Shown piece after piece: positions 15,629 to 23,585 of a stretch of 24,252 nucleotides of DNA. Origin of the DNA: Spirochaetota bacterium (GTDB lineage: Bacteria > Spirochaetota > Spirochaetia > DSM-27196 > PWMO01); NCBI GenBank assembly GCA_009908925.1, contig JAAAOH010000092.1, forward strand, positions 1-24,252, read 5' to 3'. The translations under genes were made by a program, and so were the position numbers. The notes beneath the pieces are model-generated. The model worked only from the letters and a program-made list of their open reading frames with translations, did not search any database and was not told the DNA's origin. The number at the start of each line of letters is the position of its first letter. Within the stretch, counting starts at the first letter, position 1.

Positions 15629-15772
15629 CGGTGCACGCAGGGGTCTCTACCCTTGCTACTTACTCTCTAAGCTGCGCCGATGCGGAAGTCAAGTGATGTT
15701 TTCGAAGAGGCGCATCTGCTTGATGCCGGGGGTGTTCGAGCGGATCTTCGTTTCTCGCTTTCCATGATCCAC

Positions 15773-15801
15773 TTGAACCCTGATGAGCAACGTACTACTA
15801 T
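15773..15801 (+). promoter_or_regulatory. Promoter of the HPr-like fusion gene
   Basis: TTGAAC at 15773-15778, a 17-bp spacer, and TACTAT at 15796-15801. The -10 ends 9 nt before the ATG at 15811, and no Shine-Dalgarno is present, so the leader would be 0-3 nt. Confidence 0.55.
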
Positions 15802-15810
15802 CTCGATAGC

Positions 15811-17376
15811 ATGCCTACACCCGGCGGTGGCGAGACACCGGTTCGAGCCGACGATGCTGAGTTCACCCGATTCCTTTCGCGTCAGACAGACAGGCTTGCC
15901 GGTCTCTGTGAGTTTGCCCAGCGATCGAGAGAGGTGCCGGAGTTCCCCTGCCGGGACTTCCTGAGTCAGCTCAACCGTGAAGCCACTCGCGTGGAAGAAC
16001 TCGTCGATGCTCATGGCGCGCAGACCAACGAGAAGTGGTTCCCCTTCCGGGAAGTCATTGCCGCCGCGAAGCTCTTCTCAGCGGTAACTCATCAGGTGCT
16101 CCACATACGCGACGGCATGTCGCGCTACCGTCTGCTCGGGGTCGACAACGACCTCAAGGCTGCCACCGCTCATGTAGTGGACGTCATGCAGGACGCGATT
16201 CTCATCGTCTGCGATACGGTCCGCGCCGAGCTTGGCCGATGTGACCTGGGAAGCGACAGCGACTACGAGTTCGAGCCGTGCGTGAACGAGATGCTACCGT
16301 TTCGGCTGGAAGCCGACCGCACCGTGCGCCACACCGAACGTGTAGGAGAAACGGTGGTCTACCTTGCCACGCAGTTCCTCAACCTCTCGGAGGATACCGA
16401 TGTGCGCGAGGTGGTTCGAACCCGCAGCGCAGAGTCCTACGACGCATTCATTCCCGAGCCCATCAGCGAAGAGCGCCTGCGCATCGTGGAGGCCCGATTT
16501 CACAATCTCCAGTCGATGTATGATACCTACATCTTCGAGTCGGATATCGAGGAGCAGAACGGCGACCTGCCCATACTCCGTGGGCATATCAGCCTTATTT
16601 ACCACCTTCTCGCGGTGGCCACCGACGTGGTGCACTACTACGTGCGCCACATGAGCTCGCTGCGCCGCGATACCTTTCTCAACACCCGGTTCCCCATGGC
16701 GCCGGCCGCCCTGTGCCGACTGCTCTTCGACTATCCGCTGCACTACTCCCGTCTCTATCTCGATTCGGCCGTGCAGCTGTGCCAGTCGATGATACGAGCC
16801 TATTCGGAGCAAACCAGCGTGGAGGTGCCCATCCCGAACTACCGTGGCTTTCACGTGCGCCCCTCGACCCTCGTTGCGAAGATCGTCGCTCACTACGGAA
16901 GCCCCGTGACGATGAAGCTCGGCGAGGAGGAGTATGATGCGGGGTCCTCGCTCGACCTCTTTCGGGCAAACGAGGCGATAAACGCGGCAAAGCGTCGATA
17001 CATTGCCGATATGCTCAACAGACGGCCTGAGCTTCAGGTGAAGGTCCCCACGGACCGCGAAGAGCGCACGCGGGAGCTGCAACTGCTGTTCGTGCAGCTC
17101 ATGAACGAGGGGAAAATCGTTCTCTACGATTCACGCCTGTCCTTCGATGAGATCAAGACTGATCCCCAGGCAACGCTTGCGGAGTTTGCTGCACGGTACG
17201 TCGTGCACCTCATGTCGGTCGCCAAGATGGACATTCGAAGCGATATTGCAGTCACCTTCACGGGAGACAGCCGTGCGGTGAACGACCTGCGCACACTCGC
17301 CGAAAACGGGTACGGCGAGGACGACATGGGAAACAACATCATGCTGCCCGAGGAGCTCTCCTACCTTTCGCGATAG
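15811..17376 (+). CDS. Large protein of unknown function with a C-terminal HPr-like domain
   Basis: A 521-residue soluble protein. Residues 1-330 are mostly helical, with no domain I recognise (LSRQTDRLAGLCEFAQRS, FREVIAAAKLFSAVTHQVLH, LGVDNDLKAATAHVVDVMQD). Around 335-420 lies an HPr-like segment: PNYRGFHVRPSTLVAKIVAH then YGSPVTMKLGEEEYDAGSSL. It aligns with the GLHARPAxxFV...V.....AxS core of HPr, with His348 at the position of phosphorylatable His15. The usual Ser46 site region (KSIMG) is replaced by SSLDLF. About 100 more residues follow (VKVPTDREERTRELQLLFVQ, ending PEELSYLSR). It may be a phosphocarrier-controlled regulator, or a domain that kept the fold only. No PTS genes are nearby. 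The stop overlaps the convergent transglycosylase gene by 16 bp. Confidence 0.75.
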   Translation: MPTPGGGETPVRADDAEFTRFLSRQTDRLAGLCEFAQRSREVPEFPCRDFLSQLNREATRVEELVDAHGAQTNEKWFPFREVIAAAKLFSAVTHQVLHIRDGMSRYRLLGVDNDLKAATAHVVDVMQDAILIVCDTVRAELGRCDLGSDSDYEFEPCVNEMLPFRLEADRTVRHTERVGETVVYLATQFLNLSEDTDVREVVRTRSAESYDAFIPEPISEERLRIVEARFHNLQSMYDTYIFESDIEEQNGDLPILRGHISLIYHLLAVATDVVHYYVRHMSSLRRDTFLNTRFPMAPAALCRLLFDYPLHYSRLYLDSAVQLCQSMIRAYSEQTSVEVPIPNYRGFHVRPSTLVAKIVAHYGSPVTMKLGEEEYDAGSSLDLFRANEAINAAKRRYIADMLNRRPELQVKVPTDREERTRELQLLFVQLMNEGKIVLYDSRLSFDEIKTDPQATLAEFAARYVVHLMSVAKMDIRSDIAVTFTGDSRAVNDLRTLAENGYGEDDMGNNIMLPEELSYLSR

Positions 17377-19403
17377 GGGGCGAACTCCGGCCTTTTCTCT
17401 ATGGCCTCCGCATACTCTTGGGGCGTCATCCTGTCCCGCTCGAGCATGATGTCATAGTAGCTCTTCATACGAACGAACCAGCCGTCGGTGATCCCGCCCC
17501 GCTCGTAGTACCAGTGGTAGCGCCTCGGAGCGGGAAGGATGCTCGCGAGAAACGTAGCCTCGCCGGCGGTGAGATCAGCGGCCGAGGTGTCAAAGTAGTA
17601 GCGGGCGGCGTCACGTATACCGTACACTCCGGGACCGAACTCAGCGATATTCAGGTATATCTCCAGAATCCGATCCTTGCTGACCGGCACCTCGTGCTCC
17701 ATGAGATACACCAGAAACACCTCTTGCAGCTTTCTGGCGAAGACCCGGTCATCGTCGAGAAACAGCATCTTCACGAGCTGCATGCTGATCGTGCTTGCCC
17801 CGAGTACCACTCCGCCCTCGTCGAGATTTCGAACTGCGGCCTGTGCCATGGTGCGGAAATTGACGCCGTTGTGGTAGTAGAAATCTCCGTCTTCGGCGGT
17901 AAGCACGGCCCGCGCCACCCAGGGCGACATTCCATCGAGGCGAACGTAGGCGCCGGTGTGGTCCGGCGGTGCCGCCGCCCCGTCCCCGGTGGAAGCATCA
18001 GTAGTCCCGCGGGCCCCGGCCGCGGGGGTGACGGTCTCGCTGTCGTCTCCGCCGGTTTCGGCGCCCTTCGGCTCCGCCGGTGGAATCCGTACCCGGCGCA
18101 CATAGTCGATCTCGGGGGCTCGTATCGTGTGCAGGAATGACCCGTTCAGGCCGAAGGGGCTCACCGACTCGTCTATATGCGAGACGTCGAAATCTCGGAG
18201 CTCGGTTTCGGCGTTCCATTGGAGACCGCCGGGGTCATAACGGGGCACGCCGAGGTCGAGGCGCCAGCGAAAGCTCCCCTGCACCTCCATCGTGTGGAGA
18301 GGTCCCTGAAGCGCGCGGGGAACGGCAGCGTGTATGCGGGCGGTTGAAGTCGGCGGGAGGTCCAGCTTCAGTTGAATGATGCGCGGGAGAAAGGCCGGCG
18401 CCCCGGACCCCGGGTGTGCACCGCCGGTGTGCAGGCCCCGTAACCGCGCGTTGAGCCCGAAACCGACTCCGTTGATCGAGGCGTGGCCGTCGCTGATTGC
18501 GAGCTCGCCGCGCGGGAAGCGGCGCCTGATCGAGGCCGGCACCGACGTCGGGATCTTTGCGGATGCGACGTGTGGCGCGTACTCGGCCGCGAAGGTATAG
18601 CTGATATCGAGCGGGCGGATGGTGTCCGGCGCAACGACCGGTGCCCCGATCGCAAGATCGTGGAGCTCAACGCTACCCGAGAGCCGGAGAGGACGTGCGG
18701 GAGAGATCCGAGCGGAGAGAGATGCCGATGTGGTGCCCGAGGTCAGGGATGCAGCGGGCAGGGTGATGCGGGGAAGCTCGACACGCTCGAGCTCGAGGGT
18801 GACATCCGCGATTCGCTCGCGGTACGCGGCGGTCAGCCCCGCCGAGATCGCCTGCCGCGGCGGCGAGCCCGCCGACAGTGTTTGTTGCGATGAGCCGACT
18901 GCCTGCAATCGTATGACCTCGCCGTCCTCCTCGTGGAGCATCCCCAGCTCATCGAAGCGCAGGCGGTATGCCTCGGATCTTGCCGTTGCGGCGACCACGA
19001 TGCCGATGTTTTGCGCGGTTATCGCCTGCGGGATGAGCTGCCGCTCGGCGAGCGTTTCGGCTGTAGTCCAGACCGCCCCGTCATCTATCGGCACCGGTGT
19101 TCGCGCCCCCCGTCGGAGCCGGAGCAGCCCGCGAAGGTCCACGTCGACATCGACGACTTCCGCGCTCGCGCGAAGCGCGGGGTCAGCCGTTGAAATGCCG
19201 ATGTCCTGCAGATGTATCCCGCGGAACGGGCGCAGTCTCGCCGATCCGATGCTCAGGTCGTAGCCGATCGTGCCCGCCGCGGCTGCTTCGAGCCGGTCCA
19301 CGGCCGCGGGAAGAATGACCGTGTTCACCACCCGGAGCAGAATGAGGGCGAGCACCATAACGAGAACAAGCGCCGCCGCGACACCGACGAGGATGCGTCG
19401 CAT
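17361..19403 (-). CDS. GT51 peptidoglycan transglycosylase with an AsmA-like N-terminal region
   Basis: About 680 residues. The N-terminal anchor is ILVGVAAALVLVMVLALILL. An AsmA/DUF748-like region follows (AAVDRLEAAAAGTIGYDLSI, GSARLRPFRGIHLQDIGIS) and long beta-rich sequence to about residue 440, then a Gly/Thr/Ala linker. The catalytic GT51 domain holds all hallmarks: AEDGDFYYHNGVNFRTMAQA (Glu504 from ATG 19403), GASTISMQLVKMLFL, RKLQEVFLVYLMEHEVPVSK, DRILEIYLNIAEFGPGVYG and FLASILPAPRRYHWYY. It has no transpeptidase domain, so it polymerises glycan strands from lipid II but does not crosslink (family knowledge). MtgA enzymes are normally about 240 residues; the large N-terminal part is the unusual feature. 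The start is ATG 19403, or GTG 19418 which adds five residues; neither has a Shine-Dalgarno. It is last in the oad strand block, 43-58 bp after the LiaF-like gene. Confidence 0.88.
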   Translation of the reverse strand: MRRILVGVAAALVLVMVLALILLRVVNTVILPAAVDRLEAAAAGTIGYDLSIGSARLRPFRGIHLQDIGISTADPALRASAEVVDVDVDLRGLLRLRRGARTPVPIDDGAVWTTAETLAERQLIPQAITAQNIGIVVAATARSEAYRLRFDELGMLHEEDGEVIRLQAVGSSQQTLSAGSPPRQAISAGLTAAYRERIADVTLELERVELPRITLPAASLTSGTTSASLSARISPARPLRLSGSVELHDLAIGAPVVAPDTIRPLDISYTFAAEYAPHVASAKIPTSVPASIRRRFPRGELAISDGHASINGVGFGLNARLRGLHTGGAHPGSGAPAFLPRIIQLKLDLPPTSTARIHAAVPRALQGPLHTMEVQGSFRWRLDLGVPRYDPGGLQWNAETELRDFDVSHIDESVSPFGLNGSFLHTIRAPEIDYVRRVRIPPAEPKGAETGGDDSETVTPAAGARGTTDASTGDGAAAPPDHTGAYVRLDGMSPWVARAVLTAEDGDFYYHNGVNFRTMAQAAVRNLDEGGVVLGASTISMQLVKMLFLDDDRVFARKLQEVFLVYLMEHEVPVSKDRILEIYLNIAEFGPGVYGIRDAARYYFDTSAADLTAGEATFLASILPAPRRYHWYYERGGITDGWFVRMKSYYDIMLERDRMTPQEYAEAIEKRPEFAPYRER

Positions 19404-19461
19404 GAAGCAGCGTACCACAGGCGCAGGCCGAGCGGAATCCTTTCGTTTTCACTCTGATGAG

Positions 19462-20148
19462 TCAGACGTCGATGATCTTCGTGTCGCCGAGTAGCCTGAA
19501 TCCCCGCAGCACCACGCGCGACGCCCGAGCGGGCCGTGCCGGAGCTTCTCCGCCGTGTTTCTCCAGTTTCCACCGGGCGTTTCGCCGCCCGCGCGCAGTC
19601 CTCGCCGGCCCTCGCTTGAAGTCTCCGAGAATCACGACCCGTTGCTCCACAACCTCCGTCCCCGCAGGAACCCGAACGACGACATCGCCGAGGGCACCGT
19701 GATCGGTGACGACGACGGTGTCCCGGGGACCGAGATCGGTGAGATCGATCCTCGTATCGCCGAGGAGACAGAACACATGCATCGCGCCGCCGCGGAAATC
19801 CGCGAAGGCGATTTCTCTATCCCCGAGAACCTGAACCGCGGTGCCGTGGTCTCCCTGCTCGGTCGGAAACGACGACGGGGTGGGATGCGAGCGCGCCGGC
19901 GCTACGGGCGGTTGCTCGCCGGTGTCCTGCCGGCCGCCGAATCCTTCGATGCCGAAATCGGGGACGTCCGCCATGACGCGGGCGATCTCCTGCACCGTTT
20001 CGGCGGCGTGGATATCCCCGGTGCGCCGCTCGTAGTCTTCGAGCTCGAGATCATCATCGGCGTAGGCGCGTGCGAGCCGCTCGAGCGCAGCACGCCGCAG
20101 CTTCGGCAACCCGTATGTCTGCGGGAGAGATTTCTCGTCGTCACCCAT
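19462..20148 (-). CDS. DUF1707 / LiaF-like (cell-wall-active antibiotic response) protein
   Basis: A 228-residue soluble protein. Its N-terminus (LPKLRRAALERLARAYADDD, LELEDYERRTGDIHAAETV) is a DUF1707/SHOCT-like helical module. Residues about 100-228 are a beta-helical LiaF-type domain: VQVLGDREIAFADFRGGA, VFCLLGDTRIDLTDLG, VVVRVPAGTEVVEQRVVILG and VVLRGFRLLGDTKIIDV. In Firmicutes LiaF restrains the envelope-stress kinase LiaS (family knowledge); no LiaRS pair is nearby, so this role is not assumed. There is no membrane segment. The ATG at 20148 is chosen because GGAGG lies 5 nt upstream; a GTG at 20154 overlaps that site. It follows oadB by 34 bp and precedes the transglycosylase by 43-58 bp, so it is probably in the same operon; the pairing with a cell-wall enzyme fits an envelope role. 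Confidence 0.82.
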   Translation of the reverse strand: MGDDEKSLPQTYGLPKLRRAALERLARAYADDDLELEDYERRTGDIHAAETVQEIARVMADVPDFGIEGFGGRQDTGEQPPVAPARSHPTPSSFPTEQGDHGTAVQVLGDREIAFADFRGGAMHVFCLLGDTRIDLTDLGPRDTVVVTDHGALGDVVVRVPAGTEVVEQRVVILGDFKRGPARTARGRRNARWKLEKHGGEAPARPARASRVVLRGFRLLGDTKIIDV

Positions 20149-20182
20149 GGTCACCTCCGTCCGTGCTTACGCGCCGGCGCGC

Positions 20183-21394
20183 TCAGCCCCCGATGACCGC
20201 GAGGAGCACTCCTGCCGCCACCGCCGAGCCGATGACTCCGGCGACGTTCGGACCCATCGCATGCATGAGCAGGTGGTTCTTCGGGTTTGCGGTTAACCCG
20301 ACCTTGTGGGCAACCCGCGCAGCCATGGGAACTGCAGACACGCCTGCCGCGCCGATGAGCGGGTTGATGGGTTCCCGCGAGACAAGCGCCATCAGCTTGG
20401 CAAGTAGCACACCGGCTGCGGTCCCGACAGCGAACGCTGCCAGTCCCAGCGCGAGTATACCCAGGGTTTCGACCCGGAGAAAGAGGTTGGCGGCGAGTTT
20501 CGAACCGATGGCCAGGCCGAGGAAGATCGTGACGACGTTTATGAGCTCATTCTGCGCCGCCCGCGCAAGGCGATCCGTCACGCCGGATTCACGCACGAGG
20601 TTCCCGAACATGAGGGCTCCGATGAGCGGAGTTGCACTCGGCAGCAGTAGAATGCAGATGCCGAGAACGGCCAGCGGAAACAGAACCCGCTCGAGGCGGC
20701 TCACCGGGCGAAGCTGCTTCATCACCACCGTACGTTCTTCGGGGCTGGTGAAAAGGCGCATAATGGGCGGCTGTATGATGGGAACGAGTGCCATGTAGGA
20801 GTAGGCTGCAACAGCGATGGCTCCGAGGAGATGCGGCGAGAGCTTTCCGGCAAGGAAGATGGCGGTCGGGCCGTCCGCGCCGCCTATGATGCCGATGGCC
20901 GCGGCATCGGCAAGCGTGAAATCGAAGCCGAGATACTGAGTGAGCGCGAGCGCGCCGATGAGCGTGGCAAAGATGCCGACCTGCGCCGCGGCGCCGAGAA
21001 AGGCGGTCTTGGGATTGGCGATGAGCGGGCCGAAGTCCGTCAGCGCGCCGACGCCCATGAAGATGAGCAGCGGAAACAGGCCCGACTCGATGCCGAAGCC
21101 GTAGATCTGCCCGACGAAGCCTCCCGATGACTGCACGAGATGCCGAACCGTCTCACCGGTTTCCGGGTTCACCGCACTCACCGCGAGGGTGGTGACCTCC
21201 GTTATGGCCGCGGTCGGAATGTTCGCGAGTATACCGCCGAAGCCGATCGGGACCAGCAGGAGCGGTTCGAACTCCTTTGCGATCCCGAGGTATATCAGCA
21301 CGAGCCCGACGACGATCATGATGATCTGGCCTGCCGAGAAGCTCATGATGCCGGTCGTATTCCAGATCTGAGATAGCGCGGTGGTGATCTCCAT
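20183..21394 (-). CDS. oadB: Sodium-translocating decarboxylase beta subunit
   Basis: A 403-residue polytopic membrane protein with about 9-11 hydrophobic segments. Family landmarks include SFSAGQIIMIVVGLVLIYLG, IAKEFEPLLLVPIGFGGILA, NIP, PLLIFMGVGALTDFGPLI, GIIGGADGPTAIFLAGKLSP and AAYSYMALVPIIQPPI. The C-terminal part has NPLIGAAGVSAVPMAARVAH and NHLLMHAMGPNVAGVIGSAV. The beta subunit decarboxylates the carboxybiotin carried by the alpha subunit and couples this to Na+ export; the Asp of GGADGP and the Asp of LTDFGP lie at sites implicated in Na+ and proton handling (family knowledge). It starts 3 nt after the oadA stop. Alternative substrates (methylmalonyl-CoA or glutaconyl-CoA) are unlikely given the alpha subunit type. 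Confidence 0.95.
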   Translation of the reverse strand: MEITTALSQIWNTTGIMSFSAGQIIMIVVGLVLIYLGIAKEFEPLLLVPIGFGGILANIPTAAITEVTTLAVSAVNPETGETVRHLVQSSGGFVGQIYGFGIESGLFPLLIFMGVGALTDFGPLIANPKTAFLGAAAQVGIFATLIGALALTQYLGFDFTLADAAAIGIIGGADGPTAIFLAGKLSPHLLGAIAVAAYSYMALVPIIQPPIMRLFTSPEERTVVMKQLRPVSRLERVLFPLAVLGICILLLPSATPLIGALMFGNLVRESGVTDRLARAAQNELINVVTIFLGLAIGSKLAANLFLRVETLGILALGLAAFAVGTAAGVLLAKLMALVSREPINPLIGAAGVSAVPMAARVAHKVGLTANPKNHLLMHAMGPNVAGVIGSAVAAGVLLAVIGG

Positions 21395-21397
21395 CGA

Positions 21398-23314
21398 TTA
21401 CCGTCCGATCGTCACGAGGACCTGCTCGGCAGCCACCTGATCGCCGGGAGACGCTTTGATCTCCTGCACGATTCCGCCGGCAGGTGCCGGGAGGGGGTTT
21501 TCCATCTTCATGGACTCGAGCACCAGCAGCACGTCGCCCTCCTGGACGCTGTCACCCACGCCGACGTTGAGCCGCAGCACGATGCCGGGAAGCGGGGCGG
21601 GAACCAGGACCGTCTCAGCGGTCGCAGCCTGAGCACCCTGGGCGGCAGGTGTGCCTGTGGAAGCAGTCCCGCCGGCCGGGGCTCCCGCGGTGCCCGCGGC
21701 GGTCGTCCCTGCGGCGCTGCCGTTGCCGGGGGCGCCTCTCTCGGTCACGTTTATGGCGTAGGGTGCGCCGTCGACCATCGCAGTATCTCCGTCAATGCGT
21801 ACGGTATAGCCGCGGCCGTTTATGGTGACGGTGTACGTGTCGCCCGCCTCGGCGGCATCGGAGTTGTCGGCGGCAGCGGGGCCGGCAGCCACTGGGCCGG
21901 CCGGTTCCTTCGTTTTCTTCCGAATATTGGCAACCGCCTCACCCTTGAGAAAGGTAATGCCCTTGTCCTTACAGGTTGCGGCTATGAACACGTTCTCATC
22001 CGTATGGGGCAGCCCCGCCTCGTCGAGCATGGCCTTTGCCGGCTCGACACCCTTGCCCGGGTCGGCGTCGTTGAGATCCACGGGCTTCTCGGTCGTCGGC
22101 TCGAGGCCGAGCTGTTCCCGGGCGAGCTCGACGATCTCCGGGTCGGGATCCTCAGGGGTCTTCCCGAAGTAACCGAGCACCATCTTGCCGTAGCCCTCTG
22201 CAATCTTCTTCCATGGGCCCACCATGACGTTGTTGAAGGCCTGCTGGAAGTAGAACTGGCTGACCGGCGTCACCGATGTCGCGTAGCCGCCGCGGGCGAC
22301 GACTTCCTCCATGGCCGCGGCGACCTCGGCGTAGCGGTCGAGGATGCCCGAATCGCGCATCATCTGCGTATTGGAGGTAAGCGCACCGCCCGGCATGGGA
22401 GAGAAGGGGATGAGCGGCTCGACGGACTTCGCCTCTGGCGGCATGTAGTAGTCGGCCATGCATTCCTTGAAGACTTCCTCGGCTTCGCGGACCTTCTCGA
22501 CGTCGACCTCGAGCTCGAACTCCGTCCCGCGCAGCACTTGCCACAGCGAAATGATGTCGGGTTGTGAGGTGCCGCCGGAGACCGGCGCGAGTGAGCAATC
22601 AACCTGATCCGCACCGGCTTCGATTGCGGCGATGTAGCAGGCGATACTCGTGCCGGCGGTCTCATGGGTGTGGAAGACGAGCTTCGTCTCCTCGCCGAGC
22701 ATCTTCCGCGCGCGCGCGATTGTTTCGTGCACGGTTCGCGGGGTCGCTGTTCCCGAGGCATCCTTGAATACCACCGAGTCATATGGGATGTCCGCGTCGA
22801 GAATTTCCCGAAGCGTGTTCTCGTAGAACTCCGCGGTATGGGCGGTGCCGGCGATGCCGGGTGGCAGCGCCATGAGCGTAACTGCAACTTCGTGGTTGAG
22901 ACCGGCGTCGTGGATACTCTGCCCGCTGTAGATGAGGTTATTCACGTCGTTGAGCGCATCGAAGTTGCGGATGGTCGTTATACCGTGCTTCTTGAAGAGT
23001 TCCGCGTGGAGCTTGATGATGTCACGGGACTGTGATTCCAGCCCGACGACGTTGATGCCCCGACCGAGCGTCTGCAGGTCCGCCTCCGGTCCCGCCGTTG
23101 CTCGAACACGGTCCATCATCTCGAAGGCATCCTCGTTGCAGTAGAAGTAGAGCGACTGGAACCTCGCGCCGCCTCCGACCTCGAAATGGTTGAGTCCGGC
23201 CTCCACGGCCGCCTCCACCGCGGGTAGAAAATCATCGGTGGCAACCCGTCCGCCGTACACCGACTGGAATCCGTCGCGGAACGCTGTTGTCATAACGTGG
23301 ATCTGTTTCTTCAT
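21398..23314 (-). CDS. oadA: Oxaloacetate decarboxylase alpha subunit / pyruvate carboxylase subunit B-like
   Basis: A 638-residue biotin enzyme. The N-terminal carboxyltransferase TIM barrel (about 1-290) starts MTTAFRDGFQSVYGGRVATD and includes SVVFKDASGTATPRTVHE (carboxylated or metal-side Lys) and LVFHTHETAGTS (HxH metal ligands). The conserved carboxylase domain spans about 300-480 (MPGGALTSNTQMM, VTPVSQFYFQQAFNN). A 60-residue Gly/Ala/Thr linker leads to the biotinyl domain, with ESMKMEN (biotinyl Lys603, 35 residues from the end). Classical OadA has RDAHQSLLATR; here the active-site loop reads RDGFQSVYGGR and the following GGG replaces the usual MWGGAT, so this is a divergent subgroup. 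GGGAGG precedes the ATG, and the start overlaps the oadG stop (ATGA). With oadG and oadB it forms a membrane Na+ pump converting oxaloacetate to pyruvate and CO2. Confidence 0.92.
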   Translation of the reverse strand: MKKQIHVMTTAFRDGFQSVYGGRVATDDFLPAVEAAVEAGLNHFEVGGGARFQSLYFYCNEDAFEMMDRVRATAGPEADLQTLGRGINVVGLESQSRDIIKLHAELFKKHGITTIRNFDALNDVNNLIYSGQSIHDAGLNHEVAVTLMALPPGIAGTAHTAEFYENTLREILDADIPYDSVVFKDASGTATPRTVHETIARARKMLGEETKLVFHTHETAGTSIACYIAAIEAGADQVDCSLAPVSGGTSQPDIISLWQVLRGTEFELEVDVEKVREAEEVFKECMADYYMPPEAKSVEPLIPFSPMPGGALTSNTQMMRDSGILDRYAEVAAAMEEVVARGGYATSVTPVSQFYFQQAFNNVMVGPWKKIAEGYGKMVLGYFGKTPEDPDPEIVELAREQLGLEPTTEKPVDLNDADPGKGVEPAKAMLDEAGLPHTDENVFIAATCKDKGITFLKGEAVANIRKKTKEPAGPVAAGPAAADNSDAAEAGDTYTVTINGRGYTVRIDGDTAMVDGAPYAINVTERGAPGNGSAAGTTAAGTAGAPAGGTASTGTPAAQGAQAATAETVLVPAPLPGIVLRLNVGVGDSVQEGDVLLVLESMKMENPLPAPAGGIVQEIKASPGDQVAAEQVLVTIGR

Positions 23315-23541
23315 TGTGAACCTCCCGGACGGCGCGATCGCATTTGTGCACGCGCCGCCGCTACAGCCGCAGCGATCTCGGCTTCCCGACTGCCGCCTCC
23401 CGGCGCAGCCGCTGCCGCGGGCGGTCCCGGCAACCGCCGCGCGATCGCCGAGATCAGATACATCACGAGAACGAGAAGCGAGAGAAAGAGAAAAACGACC
23501 ACAAGGCCGATTACCGCGAGCACTGCTCCTTCCGCTATCAT
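23311..23541 (-). CDS. oadG: Decarboxylase gamma subunit (small membrane anchor)
   Basis: A 76-residue protein. It has one N-terminal membrane helix (GAVLAVIGLVVVFLFLSLLV, continuing LVMYLISAIARR), a Pro/Ala linker (LPGPPAAAAAPGGG) and a helical tail (REAEIAAAVAAARAQMRS). This is the layout of OadG/GcdG gamma subunits, which bridge alpha to beta and speed carboxybiotin transfer. Start: ATG 23541 with TTGGAG 7 nt upstream; the longer frame to 23820 runs through the promoter and operator and is not coding. The stop overlaps the oadA ATG as ATGA, so gamma and alpha are translationally coupled. This is the first gene of the operon. Confidence 0.88.
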   Translation of the reverse strand: MIAEGAVLAVIGLVVVFLFLSLLVLVMYLISAIARRLPGPPAAAAAPGGGSREAEIAAAVAAARAQMRSRRPGGSQ

Positions 23542-23585
23542 GTCATCTCCAAGGGGTGCTACAGACTGTCGGTCGTGCTGAAAAT

